From CAYMSO01 sp964393185 (lineage in GTDB: Bacteria; Patescibacteriota; Dojkabacteria; J137), in the NCBI GenBank assembly GCA_964393185.1, contig CAYMSO010000009.1:1-64000 (forward strand): a stretch of 64,000 nt of DNA, written 5' to 3'. Each line of letters opens with the position of its first letter. Position 1 is the first letter of the stretch. The position numbers were made by a program, and so were the translations under genes. The notes under the pieces are model-generated. The model was not told the DNA's origin. It saw only the letters and a program-made list of their open reading frames with translations, and made no database searches. This document shows positions 8,511-17,467 of this stretch, in pieces.

Positions 8511-10601
8511 CTATTTAGCTTCAATTTTCTTTAATGAGCTAAGAGTTTCTTGAGTAGGAATTTGTGTAAATATGATTCCATCTGGTTTTAAATGCATAAG
8601 CTTATCTAGAATATTTGGTTCCAGATTTTCTGTTTTTATTAGTAGCTCTATATTTTTAGCAGAACAAATTTGTGTTACTTTTTTAACAATATCTATCAAT
8701 ATTTGATGATCAACTTCTCTAGTTTCTTTTCTATAAACCGAAAGTCTTAGCAATGTGCTGTAGTCAAGAATGATTCCATCTATAAAATTTGGTTCGATAT
8801 TTTCTAAATCATGTACAAATGATGGGATCGAAAGTTCCACATAAAATTTCAAGTTAGCTGATCGTTTCAATCCATTTTTGGAGATAATTGTTTTTAAATC
8901 TTCTAAATTCTGTGTGCTTCTTATGGCGGGAAAAGAAATACTAATATTGTTACACCCATTTATAATTTTTGATTTTTTTACTGCCAAAGATTCAATTATT
9001 AAGCTTTCGGGATATTCGATAAATCTCTCATCCCCAAAGAAATTATACTGTGTAGAATTTATATTGAGTAACTTATGTTCGTCCTCACCTATGTTGGAGA
9101 ATTGATAAATCATCTCCTTCGGTTCGCAATTCCTGGCCAAAATGCTTAAATCAATTGTATAGGAATCGATTAAAGCATTTACCTCTTGTCTATCTTCTGC
9201 TATGGCTTCTGGCAAAGTATCGTGTTCTAAAATAATACTTGTTCCATCTATGAATGCTCCATCAAAAAAATCAAGCAAATTAAAAGTTGCTATATTGGTT
9301 CCTGTAACGTCAATAAACAGTTTTGTTTGGATATTTATTCTTTCGGAAATTGACTTTGTTGGCAATTTTGTAATAAGTTTGGTCCCGCTTTTTGTACTAA
9401 TTAGCTTAAGGTCTTTCTTTTTTGCTTTGTTAATATCTTCTGTTAAAGCCTTTTTGTTATTCTGTACAATTTGGTTAATTTCTTTTTGGAGTGCATCAAA
9501 ATCAGGTCCATTTTTATTATATTCTTGATCCATTATCGTAAGTTTTTTGACTTCATCATCTATTTCTTTTGCAATGTATTCTTCTGTTTTTTCTATATTG
9601 TTTTCGAATGGGATTTCTTCTAAATCCGGCTTAATAAAAATTTCGTCTATATCTGTAATAAATATATCACCTCCCTGAACTCCCCACTTTAATTCAATTG
9701 GCTTACCTAAAGCTTTCTCTGCAATTAGTAACGTTTTGGCAATTGTAAAAATTCTCTCATCGTCGAGTTTTTGAGATCTTCTCCATTCTCTCGAGATAGG
9801 TACTTGCAGTAAAGGGTTCTCTTGATTTTCAATCTTGCCCTTTTTGATTAACATGTAGTCCTGCGAAATTATATTTTTTTCGTAAATGGTTCCTTCTTTT
9901 ATATCGATTTTGTATATATCGGCATTATTCTCGACTTCCCTAGACCAAGTGCCATATACAGCATGTAATTCTACAGAATCATTCTCTTTAGTTATGGGAG
10001 GTATAGAGTAAGCTTTTCCAGATATTTCTTGCCTTACATCTTGTTTTACAACAATAGCGGTACTGAGAGCACCTTTGTAATAACCATTAGTGCGAAGTTC
10101 AATAGCTTCTGGCGTAAAGAGTTCGAACCATAAAAACTTGATTTTATTCACTAATGCCTCGGCGCCACAAATTTCTGCAGGATCTTTATCGCGTAGACTT
10201 AAAGGAATATACCTGCCCTCGAGAATATGAGAAAGTTCTAGCGATACAAACGTATTATTTTTGCCATGGTCTATTATGTTGTATGCATTTACAATCTCTT
10301 CTACTACTAAATCAGGAATTCTTGCTGTAAATATAATATTTGCTATTTGCTGAGATGCATTTTCTGCAGATTCTCTAACAAAGGGTTTAACTTGCTTTAG
10401 TATAGAAACCAGAGGTCCCACAAGATTGTTTGCCGTCAAAAAATCATCAAAGCATAAAGTTGTGACTACAAAACTTGCAGGAACTTTAAGGTTAGTTCTG
10501 TATATATTAGAAAAGAAAACAGCTTCTCTTCCTACTAGTTCACCATCTGTATCTGTAAGCTGATCAAGGAATCTTATGTAATTACTGGCTTTTCTAATCA
10601 T
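8511..10601 (-). CDS. Phosphoenolpyruvate synthase-like protein, predicted inactive
   Basis: The order of domains follows PEP synthase. Residues 1-315 match the ATP-grasp nucleotide-binding part, from VGREAVFFSN and LKVPASFVVTTLCFDDFL to ELKWGVQGGDIFITD. Residues 320-410 are a lysine/glutamate-rich coil where the phospho-histidine domain should be. Residues 415-690 match the C-terminal PEP/pyruvate TIM barrel. Key residues are gone: the VGGK lysine is Arg (VGREA), the VRSSA-type loop reads FVSLELS, no TSHAAI phospho-histidine motif exists, the barrel motifs GLLRAE, YRTLD and SNDLTQ read AFIDGT, YQFSN and YSTLLR, and no catalytic Cys is seen. I infer a pseudoenzyme, possibly a structural or regulatory partner of a true PEP synthase elsewhere. 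Confidence 0.75.
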   Translation of the reverse strand: MIRKASNYIRFLDQLTDTDGELVGREAVFFSNIYRTNLKVPASFVVTTLCFDDFLTANNLVGPLVSILKQVKPFVRESAENASQQIANIIFTARIPDLVVEEIVNAYNIIDHGKNNTFVSLELSHILEGRYIPLSLRDKDPAEICGAEALVNKIKFLWFELFTPEAIELRTNGYYKGALSTAIVVKQDVRQEISGKAYSIPPITKENDSVELHAVYGTWSREVENNADIYKIDIKEGTIYEKNIISQDYMLIKKGKIENQENPLLQVPISREWRRSQKLDDERIFTIAKTLLIAEKALGKPIELKWGVQGGDIFITDIDEIFIKPDLEEIPFENNIEKTEEYIAKEIDDEVKKLTIMDQEYNKNGPDFDALQKEINQIVQNNKKALTEDINKAKKKDLKLISTKSGTKLITKLPTKSISERINIQTKLFIDVTGTNIATFNLLDFFDGAFIDGTSIILEHDTLPEAIAEDRQEVNALIDSYTIDLSILARNCEPKEMIYQFSNIGEDEHKLLNINSTQYNFFGDERFIEYPESLIIESLAVKKSKIINGCNNISISFPAIRSTQNLEDLKTIISKNGLKRSANLKFYVELSIPSFVHDLENIEPNFIDGIILDYSTLLRLSVYRKETREVDHQILIDIVKKVTQICSAKNIELLIKTENLEPNILDKLMHLKPDGIIFTQIPTQETLSSLKKIEAK

Positions 10602-10678
10602 CGTGGAAATATACCTAATTTAGCTACTTCACATTATGTACATTTGGCAATGCAGTGTCAATGGAATAATAAATGGTT

Positions 10679-11596
10679 CTAGGCAATTTGATATAGTTCT
10701 TGCTGTATTTGTTCCTTAAATATAGTTATGTCTCTGCCCATAAAAGTAATTTTTGAAGAGCCTCTATATTTTTTTAAATCATTCCACGATATTTTTCCTA
10801 AAACATAGTTGAGAAGTTTATAGCCATTTTGTGTTTTTATTACTCCTTTAATACGATAAAAATCATTTTTGTCTAGATTATTCAAAAGCTTTTCTAGTTT
10901 ATGTCTATCAAAAGTATGGGTACCTTTAAATTCAAATCCAAATACCTCGACTTCTGGATGAGTATCTGTATTCTTGTCGTAATATGTTGCAAAGTTTTTA
11001 TGATCAATTCCGAGTATTATATCTTTGCCAACAACCCCATTCGCAGTTTTGATTTTTGGCGTGAGTGGATATAAATCATAAATTTCGTCTTCCACTAGCT
11101 CTAATTCTTCTGTTGTAACAAGATTGATTTTATTAATTATTATCAGGTCGATATATTGCGCTTGCGCCTTGGCCATTGGAGATTTATCATCAAATTTTTT
11201 AAAGTTTAATGCATCAATTACTGTTACAAGCCCATCTAAGTTTACTTTGTCGATAGCGCTAATTTCGTGGATTATTGGATAGGGATAGGCTGTACCAGCA
11301 GTCTCTATTATTAATCTATCAGGATTATATTTATTTACTATTTCTTCTACCGCATTCTTTAATTTTCCTATTAAAACACAGCATAAACACCCGTTCAATA
11401 TTTCTTGAGTTTGAATATTACTTTCCTTTGCTAGCTCAGAGTCAATATTTAAATCTCCGTACTCATTTTTGAGCCAGATTACTTTATAATCTTTAGGTAG
11501 CTGCTTAATTAAATTTAAAATTATTGTAGTTTTTCCAGCTCCTAAAGATCCAGTTATTACTGTGGTGTTAGTTTTTTGCATTTTTGATTTATTCAA
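10679..11596 (-). CDS. CobW/COG0523 family GTPase, probable zinc metallochaperone
   Basis: COG0523 G3E GTPases deliver metal ions, often zinc, to client enzymes. Residues 12-25 hold the P-loop TVITGSLGAGKTT, followed by NEYGDLNID (switch I), the metal-binding GCLCC motif near 69-73, ETAGTAYP (switch II) and an NKIN version of the base-recognition NKxD motif near 153. The CobW C-terminal domain covers about 215-300 (HTFDRHKLEKLL, FYRIKGVI). The length is typical. A zinc-type ABC importer is encoded at 48-50 kb, so metal handling is a theme of this genome, but this gene is not in the same operon. Confidence 0.85.
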   Translation of the reverse strand: MNKSKMQKTNTTVITGSLGAGKTTIILNLIKQLPKDYKVIWLKNEYGDLNIDSELAKESNIQTQEILNGCLCCVLIGKLKNAVEEIVNKYNPDRLIIETAGTAYPYPIIHEISAIDKVNLDGLVTVIDALNFKKFDDKSPMAKAQAQYIDLIIINKINLVTTEELELVEDEIYDLYPLTPKIKTANGVVGKDIILGIDHKNFATYYDKNTDTHPEVEVFGFEFKGTHTFDRHKLEKLLNNLDKNDFYRIKGVIKTQNGYKLLNYVLGKISWNDLKKYRGSSKITFMGRDITIFKEQIQQELYQIA

Positions 11597-11721
11597 GTTA
11601 ATAAAATATAGTTCACTATAAATTTTGACTTCACTCTAATATTACAAGAAATTACCCTTGTGTAACAATCTAATAAAAACATTATATTTAAATTTATAGT
11701 AAGCTATATATTTAATGTTTG

Positions 11722-12513
11722 CTATATATCTAGAATAATTCCTACTGGACAGTGATCTGAGCCCATTACCTCGGATTTTATAAAAGCATCTTTAACATTA
11801 TTCTTAAGAGATTTTGAAACACAAAAATAATCAATCCTCCAGCCTACATTTCTTGCTCTGGCTCCTCCAAAATTGCTCCACCAAGTGTAATTTCCTCCTT
11901 CTTGATTAAAAATTCTAAATGTATCAACAAAACCGGCTTCTACAATGTTGTCGAATCCTTCTCGCTCCTCGTCTGTAAATCCTGCATTTTTTCTGTTAGC
12001 ATCTGGTCGTGCAATATCAATTTCTTTGTGAGCAACATTCAAATCTCCACAGAAAACTACAGGTTTTTTTCTTTCTAATCCTTTAAGATATTTAAGAAAT
12101 GCGGGATCCCAAATTTTATGCCTAAAGTTTAGTCTTGATAAATCCCTTTTTGAGTTTGGAGTATAAACTGTTACTAAATAAAATTTTTCAAATTCAGCAG
12201 TGATTACTCTACCCTCGTTTTTTGTATCTCTTTTTTGATCGTCGGTAACTTCTGCCTCGTATCCGTAAGAAATAGTTAAAGGCTTAACTTTTGTAAAAAT
12301 AGCTGTCCCCGAATAACCTGGTTTTTGGGCTGAATTCCAGTACTCCTCATAATCAGAAAGATCTATTTCTGCCTGTCCTTTTTTTGCTTTTGTTTCTTGT
12401 AAACAGAGTATATCTGGATTTTCGTTTTTAACATAATCAGTAAATCCTTTTCTAATTGCTGCTCTTATACCGTTAACATTCCAAGAGACTAATTTTAACC
12501 TTTGAGTAGACAT
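11722..12513 (-). CDS. xth: Exodeoxyribonuclease III (AP endonuclease)
   Basis: ExoIII cuts DNA at abasic sites and trims 3' ends in base excision repair. The protein has the complete exonuclease-endonuclease-phosphatase fold signature: SWNVNGIRAAI near 9-19, LCLQETKA with the metal-binding Glu near 36-43, GYSGTAIFTK, the catalytic CGDLNVAHKEIDIA near 160-173, and the C-terminal WRIDYF and GSDHCPVG with the active His. Length 263 is normal. The start follows directly after an A/T-rich stretch without an obvious ribosome binding site. Confidence 0.94.
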   Translation of the reverse strand: MSTQRLKLVSWNVNGIRAAIRKGFTDYVKNENPDILCLQETKAKKGQAEIDLSDYEEYWNSAQKPGYSGTAIFTKVKPLTISYGYEAEVTDDQKRDTKNEGRVITAEFEKFYLVTVYTPNSKRDLSRLNFRHKIWDPAFLKYLKGLERKKPVVFCGDLNVAHKEIDIARPDANRKNAGFTDEEREGFDNIVEAGFVDTFRIFNQEGGNYTWWSNFGGARARNVGWRIDYFCVSKSLKNNVKDAFIKSEVMGSDHCPVGIILDI

Positions 12514-12686
12514 AATATTTTGTTGAACTTTAATATTTTAGCAGAAACTTGCAGTTGAATAGCGGGTTTTCGATTTGATGAAGATTAGTTTGGGTTTTTA
12601 ATGTAACTTCGGAGTTAAGTAATTGGTTTAGCAGGAATTTGATTATAAGGAGAATATTGAGAGCAAGTAGTACAATTGACGAAAAA

Positions 12687-12748
12687 ATTCTACAACTTTA
12701 CGACTACTTCTGAAAATTAAAAAAATGGCTTAAAGCGTTTTGGATCCT
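12687..12748 (+). repeat. 62-bp direct repeat, left copy (flanks the NUDIX gene)
   Basis: The segment starting ATTCTACAACTTTACGACTA matches 13540-13602 in the same orientation, with scattered changes and one single-base gap. The 330-base gap between the exonuclease III gene and the NUDIX gene (12514-12842) holds this repeat and otherwise only A/T-rich DNA. In one frame it reads TIDEKILQLYDYF before a stop, so it may be a remnant of a coding sequence. A weaker similarity can be seen near 35690-35715. Confidence 0.6.
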
Positions 12749-12842
12749 AGTAGTTTATATATATTAACGCTATCTGTGAATTTCCTTTACACTTATAAGG
12801 TAAATAGTTATAATTATAAGTATTACCTTTAAAATTACATAA

Positions 12843-13331
12843 GTGAGTAAAAGCTTGTTAACCCCTAACTATCGCCTTGGTATTATGGCTGTTATTTTTA
12901 ACGAAGCCAAAGAATTTCTTATTGTGCAGTCAATTGGCTATACAGAAAACGATTGGAATTGGGCTGGAGGAGGAAAAGAAGGTGATGAAACAGCAGAGGA
13001 AAATCTTATTAGAGAATTAAAAGAAGAATTAGGACAAGATAAAAGTAAATTTAAAATTATTAGTAAAAGTAAATATGCAATTCAATATGATTTTCGTGAT
13101 GAATTTACAAAAGAGAATCCTATGGATCCAGAACATCCATATACAGGCCAAAAAAAAGAAATATTTCTAGTCAAATTTATAGGTAATAAAGAAGAAATTA
13201 AAATTCAACCAGACGAAATTAGAGAACTAAAATGGGTTGCTTTTGACGAACTAAAAAACCACCTTCTATTTCCTGGTCAATATCAGGATTTTCTAAAGAT
13301 TTATGAGGAATTTAGGTATGTACTGGAATAG
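12843..13331 (+). CDS. NUDIX hydrolase
   Basis: NUDIX proteins hydrolyse nucleoside diphosphates linked to another group. The Nudix box is complete at about 44-65 (GKEGDETAEENLIRELKEEL), with the metal-binding REXXEE core. The protein starts at a GTG (12843) since no in-frame ATG precedes the conserved first strand YRLGIMAVIF; the ATG inside that strand would cut it. The C-terminal half has the usual FLVKF and ELKWVAFDEL strands. Its preferred substrate is unknown. The gene is alone, flanked by the two copies of the 62-bp repeat, which suggests that it arrived or was duplicated as a small cassette. Confidence 0.88.
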   Translation: MSKSLLTPNYRLGIMAVIFNEAKEFLIVQSIGYTENDWNWAGGGKEGDETAEENLIRELKEELGQDKSKFKIISKSKYAIQYDFRDEFTKENPMDPEHPYTGQKKEIFLVKFIGNKEEIKIQPDEIRELKWVAFDELKNHLLFPGQYQDFLKIYEEFRYVLE

Positions 13332-13410
13332 TCTAGACAGGTACATTACAAAAAGATAGTCGAGCAATAGTATTTCCCTTTCAGATGAAGGTCTAAATAA
13401 TTCGAGTATT

Positions 13411-13502
13411 ATGAATGTCTGTATATTGGTGGGGGCATAGCTGGTCTATATGTAGCTCTCGATTTATCTCTAAATAGCTGTATGGTTACTATTCTACAAT
13501 GA
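13411..13502 (+). pseudogene. Decayed 5' fragment of a GlpA-like oxidoreductase gene
   Basis: From 13425 one frame reads IGGGIAGLYVALDLSLNSCMVTILQ and then TGA TAA. This matches the first 25 or so residues of the intact oxidoreductase at 22455, which reads IGGGIAGLCTALDLSLNGCDV. The ATG at 13411 aligns with that gene's start, but an extra base before 13425 shifts the frame. The rest of the gene is missing; the second 62-bp repeat copy follows. It is in the same orientation as the intact gene 9 kb away. The 390-base gap 13332-13721 holds only this fragment, the repeat and A/T-rich DNA with a GTAAGT...ACTTAC hairpin near 13645. Confidence 0.75.
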
Positions 13503-13539
13503 TAAAGTTACTTAGCAAAAAAATACAACTTCCGTACAG

Positions 13540-13602
13540 ATTTTACAACTTTATGACTTTTTCTGTAGAATTAAAGAAATTGCCGATAGTCTTTTGAGTC
13601 CT
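13540..13602 (+). repeat. 62-bp direct repeat, right copy
   Basis: The segment starting ATTTTACAACTTTATGACTT is the second copy of the repeat at 12687-12748. Read in one frame it gives ILQLYDFFCRIKEIADSLL with no stop until 13626, so this copy keeps the longer open frame, but no start codon is in phase. Confidence 0.6.
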
Positions 13603-13721
13603 GAAAGACCAATGTTATTTAAATAAGTAGTTATCAGTGTAGGTAAGTATGTGACTTACTATATTATGATATTCCATTTAAACTATTAGAAGATGATAAA
13701 TTAATATTACGCAATTTTTAC

Positions 13722-16700
13722 CTACGCATAAGGATGCTTAAGTTGAAAACTTACCCCAATATTTGAATTATCAGTGAATTCTATCCTTATCCTCTCATAC
13801 ATTTGGAAGACACCTTTTGTCTTTAGATATGCTATCTTATCGGCCTTTGTTTTATAGTGTTTTAGCCACCCAGGGTTTTGTTTTAATATCTCGGAAAGAG
13901 CTTGTTCGTTATGTGACATGAATCTAAGCTGCATATAGAATTTATCTATCAAATTATCTTCAGGCGTATTTCTTGGATCTAATTGAATCATTTTAGGTAA
14001 CATATCTTTATGAACTGCAATTAAATAATCTTTCTGTGGCTCGAAAGATTGTAGTACAAAAATGGGTAGTTGCTCGTTATTTGATAAATATTTAAATCTT
14101 GATACTATATCTTCATCTTTAATAGAACCTGTAGGCAATATCAATTCTTTGTGTTTTTCAGCATAACTCCATAAATGTGGAGTAGTGCTAATCAAGATAG
14201 AATCAGGATTATTTATGAGAAACTCTTTCAGCTTTTTATAACTTACCTTTATTGTCTTATCAAGAATTGATTTTATGCTGAACTCATTTTCAAATCTCAC
14301 AACTCCCTCTGCAAAGTTATCTTCGAGATCAATATAATGAACATGCCAATTTTTAATAAATGCTTCTTTATCAACAATCTGATTATAACCATATTTCTTT
14401 TCTTCTCCTTTCTCCTGAAGATTACTCGTATATTTACCAAAGTAATTAAAGAATTGGGTCGCAGTATGATGTTTAGAATTTACTTCTTCGACTATCTTTT
14501 TATAAAATGTATCAATATCCCTTTGAGGTACTTCATAACCAATAACTTTATTATTTTCTTTTTCTAATTGTTTTTCTTTAGCTTCCTTAAGCAACTCTTT
14601 TAATAAATCAGAACTTTGTTTTTCCCCTTGATTTAAAATTGCCTCTACGGCTGCAATTTCCCCTTTGGTTGCTTTATCAATCAACTCTGCCAAATCCCCT
14701 TCAATTCTATATACTAATGCTCTAGAAGGACTTATTGTTTGTTCATTCGCACTTCTAGATAGGATTTGTAGTGATTTTATTATAAATAAAGTGCTAAATT
14801 CTCTATCCATTGATACTTCATGGAATCCAGTAGGTTTATAAGAAACAGGGATGTTCCAGGTACTCCAATCCCAACTTCTTTTGAATTTATCTTCTAAACA
14901 TTTAGAGTAAATACTCGATAAATCGAATAAATTATCTGGTAAATAAGATAATACAGACTGGATATAATCTTTAATCTCACGCGGATTATCGTGTTTTAGT
15001 AACCATGACCCAAATCCAAACAACATCGTATCCTTGTTTCTTTGAACAAATTTGTAAAAAGTTCTTTTGTTTTTAAGTTCAATTACCATTACATCGTTCT
15101 CTGATCCTCTCATTTGTTCTAGATCTTTTAACCTATATTTATCATGTTCATCGAAAAAATCTTTAAACAATTCATCAACTTTCCCAATAAGTAACTTGAA
15201 ATCATTACTTCTTCCTCTATCACGTGCCTCTTTCAATAGAAACTGATACAATCTAATTATCTCAAATACAAATGATTGATACGTTTCAAACTTGTCTGGA
15301 TCTACTTCTCTTTTTACCGAACCACCAATATAATAGGTTGATGTTTCGTATAAAGGTACTACTATCTCATGTTTCAAGATATCTTGTAATTTACTTTCAT
15401 TAAACTCTAATTCAAGCATCTTCCTATAAATAAGTAGAAAATTAAATATTATGTTATTAAATAATAGAGGCTCTTTCTTATTTAATGTCTTGTAAAGTAT
15501 TCCTGAATTTAAATCAAGTGTTTTAGCTATAACAGCATCTGATTTACTCTCCATTCCAATGTCAATGATTTCTTTAATATCTTTTGATATCTGTCTTATA
15601 TCAGACCAAGTTGAATCAAATGGAAAGGCATTGACTTCATTTTTTGAAGATTTAAAATCGTAATCGAAATTATAATCATCAAGGAATTTCCAGAATGCCT
15701 CTATAATTTCAAGATACAGATTGTTTAGTCTTTCAATTGTATATAGAGCTTTTGTTTCAATTGCTCTAATATAGTCATCTTTAATTGAGGCAATCTCACT
15801 TGTCTTTCTCTCGTTAGTTACACTAGATTCAACGAATATAAGTTCATTAAGATTTTTGGTAAGTTTCTCTATCTCCTCATTATCTTGTGGTGTTAAACCG
15901 GATAAATCTGATTCTATATATACAAGTGAATCTCCTTTCTTTATACTATAAGAATAATTAAAAGTTATATTAAGTGTTTTTTCTTCCAATGATTTTTCTT
16001 TCTCCTGCCCAATAAACTTATCAATTATTCCAAATTTAAACCTAGTTGATCTTCTGAAATTTCCCTTCTTTATATTTATGTCCTTCTTCAGTAATAATCT
16101 GTTTAATTCTGCAATAAAAATATAGAATTTTCCTAAATCAATATCTATAATCTTACCTTCTTTGATGCTATTTATACTGAAATAGGACTTTCTATCTGGT
16201 TCCAGAAAGGGATAATATTTCAAATTAAATTCTTTTTGATTCTTTATCTCATTAACAAAGGTATTAATCCCTAGCAGTCTAGCTAATTCTAATTTTAAGT
16301 TACTTTTAAAATTAGTTAATATCAAATTTTTAGCTACTTCATTTCTATTCCTTACAAATGACTCATCTTTAAGTCTTATTTTAATGGCATGAAAAAGTGG
16401 GTAGATTAGTAATAATAATGTTTCAATACCCAATATTATTAATACACCTGCAAATTTATATTTGAATTCGTCATTCTCTATACCTTTAAATAAACTATAA
16501 GAAATCACATAGAGTACAAAGAATATGAAAATTGGAAAAATCTCAGTGGATTTTAATAAACTTTTTAATCTTTCTGAATTACTCTCACTATCATTTGAAA
16601 GTCCAATAATAAAAATAATAATACCTGCTATAAACGACCCAGTAATACCTGATATTGCTATAAAATCGACTTGAGAATTAAAACTAAATAAATCATTTGG

Positions 16701-16916
16701 GAACAATCCTATTGTGTATAAAGAGGAGACAAGTTCGTAATATACAAAGAATATGATCAGAAAAATAATTACAATAGTGAAAATCGAAGTAAAACTAGGC
16801 GAATAAGCGTTTTCAATAATATTATTATAAAACATTCTGATTCTTTTATGGATAGGCACGTCTGCCACTCCGCTTATTTTTTCGTTAATCAATTCAGATA
16901 GTCTTTTCTTAGGCAC
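13722..16916 (-). CDS. Large orphan protein with N-terminal membrane domain (1064 residues)
   Basis: I do not recognise this family. Residues 35-180 contain four likely membrane helices (IFTIVIIFLIIFFVYYELV, AISGITGSFIAGIIIFIIGL, FPIFIFFVLYVISYSLF, FAGVLIILGIETLLLLIYPL). The remaining 880 residues are hydrophilic and largely helical with many Lys and Glu, and contain a charged coil near 750-800. I see no P-loop, nuclease or protease motif. The C-terminal 150 residues include LWSYAEKHKELILPTG and IQLDPRNTPEDNLIDKFYMQ. It is last in the minus-strand run that begins with the endonuclease-fold gene at 20081, after a 155-base gap, so it may have its own promoter. Size, membrane anchoring and accessory location are compatible with a defence or surface role, but nothing demonstrates either. 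Confidence 0.7.
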   Translation of the reverse strand: MPKKRLSELINEKISGVADVPIHKRIRMFYNNIIENAYSPSFTSIFTIVIIFLIIFFVYYELVSSLYTIGLFPNDLFSFNSQVDFIAISGITGSFIAGIIIFIIGLSNDSESNSERLKSLLKSTEIFPIFIFFVLYVISYSLFKGIENDEFKYKFAGVLIILGIETLLLLIYPLFHAIKIRLKDESFVRNRNEVAKNLILTNFKSNLKLELARLLGINTFVNEIKNQKEFNLKYYPFLEPDRKSYFSINSIKEGKIIDIDLGKFYIFIAELNRLLLKKDINIKKGNFRRSTRFKFGIIDKFIGQEKEKSLEEKTLNITFNYSYSIKKGDSLVYIESDLSGLTPQDNEEIEKLTKNLNELIFVESSVTNERKTSEIASIKDDYIRAIETKALYTIERLNNLYLEIIEAFWKFLDDYNFDYDFKSSKNEVNAFPFDSTWSDIRQISKDIKEIIDIGMESKSDAVIAKTLDLNSGILYKTLNKKEPLLFNNIIFNFLLIYRKMLELEFNESKLQDILKHEIVVPLYETSTYYIGGSVKREVDPDKFETYQSFVFEIIRLYQFLLKEARDRGRSNDFKLLIGKVDELFKDFFDEHDKYRLKDLEQMRGSENDVMVIELKNKRTFYKFVQRNKDTMLFGFGSWLLKHDNPREIKDYIQSVLSYLPDNLFDLSSIYSKCLEDKFKRSWDWSTWNIPVSYKPTGFHEVSMDREFSTLFIIKSLQILSRSANEQTISPSRALVYRIEGDLAELIDKATKGEIAAVEAILNQGEKQSSDLLKELLKEAKEKQLEKENNKVIGYEVPQRDIDTFYKKIVEEVNSKHHTATQFFNYFGKYTSNLQEKGEEKKYGYNQIVDKEAFIKNWHVHYIDLEDNFAEGVVRFENEFSIKSILDKTIKVSYKKLKEFLINNPDSILISTTPHLWSYAEKHKELILPTGSIKDEDIVSRFKYLSNNEQLPIFVLQSFEPQKDYLIAVHKDMLPKMIQLDPRNTPEDNLIDKFYMQLRFMSHNEQALSEILKQNPGWLKHYKTKADKIAYLKTKGVFQMYERIRIEFTDNSNIGVSFQLKHPYA

Positions 16917-17071
16917 ATAAATTCAATAACTTGCTAGATTTTACCCTGAAACTAAATAATCTCCTATAAAATCATACTGACAATCTGGATTGAGATTTTG
17001 ATTATTTTGTAATCTCAGATGTCGGGTTTCTAGCAGGTTCTATTATACCTACTTGTGGCGTAATCTCTTTA

Positions 17072-17458
17072 TTAAAATTCATTCATATCTTCCAAACCGT
17101 CAAATGTTCCAGAAGTCGCATATAACTCGATATGTTCTAATTGAGTCGATGTTATTTCTATTTCTGCAGTTCTACCAATAATTCTATTTATCAAATTTGA
17201 ATGTAATTTAACGGTTATTGAATCTCTGCTTTCTGCTATCCCAGTAATCTCACCAAACATTAGCTTAGAAGAATCTTTAATTATTGCAACTTTATAGCCT
17301 ATATCTAAAGCTATGAAATCTTGATGACGTATAAATGTTGGACTTGCTTCTTCAATTTGTTTTCTTTTAGCATTTAGACTATCAACAGGAGAAATTCTAA
17401 AAGATCTATTATAATCGTCTGGAAAAGAATCAAGGTAATCTTTATGATAACTAGCCAT
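17072..17458 (-). CDS. Hypothetical protein, 128 residues
   Basis: The protein is unknown to me. It is soluble and acidic at the end. Residues 45-115 look like a small beta-rich domain (DIGYKVAIIKDSSKLMFG, SITVKLHSNLI, AEIEITSTQLEHIEL), perhaps an OB- or SH3-like barrel. It starts 9 bases after the transketolase C-subunit gene ends and is surely co-transcribed with it. Its role may belong to the same pathway or to the large membrane protein that follows. Confidence 0.65.
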   Translation of the reverse strand: MASYHKDYLDSFPDDYNRSFRISPVDSLNAKRKQIEEASPTFIRHQDFIALDIGYKVAIIKDSSKLMFGEITGIAESRDSITVKLHSNLINRIIGRTAEIEITSTQLEHIELYATSGTFDGLEDMNEF

Positions 17459-17467
17459 CTACCTTCT

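Noticed and set aside
13499..13597. Small open frame starting ATG at 13499 (MIKLLSKK...)
   Set aside because: It spans the junction of the decayed oxidoreductase fragment and the repeat, and its frame disagrees with the better open frame of the repeat. It is likely chance.
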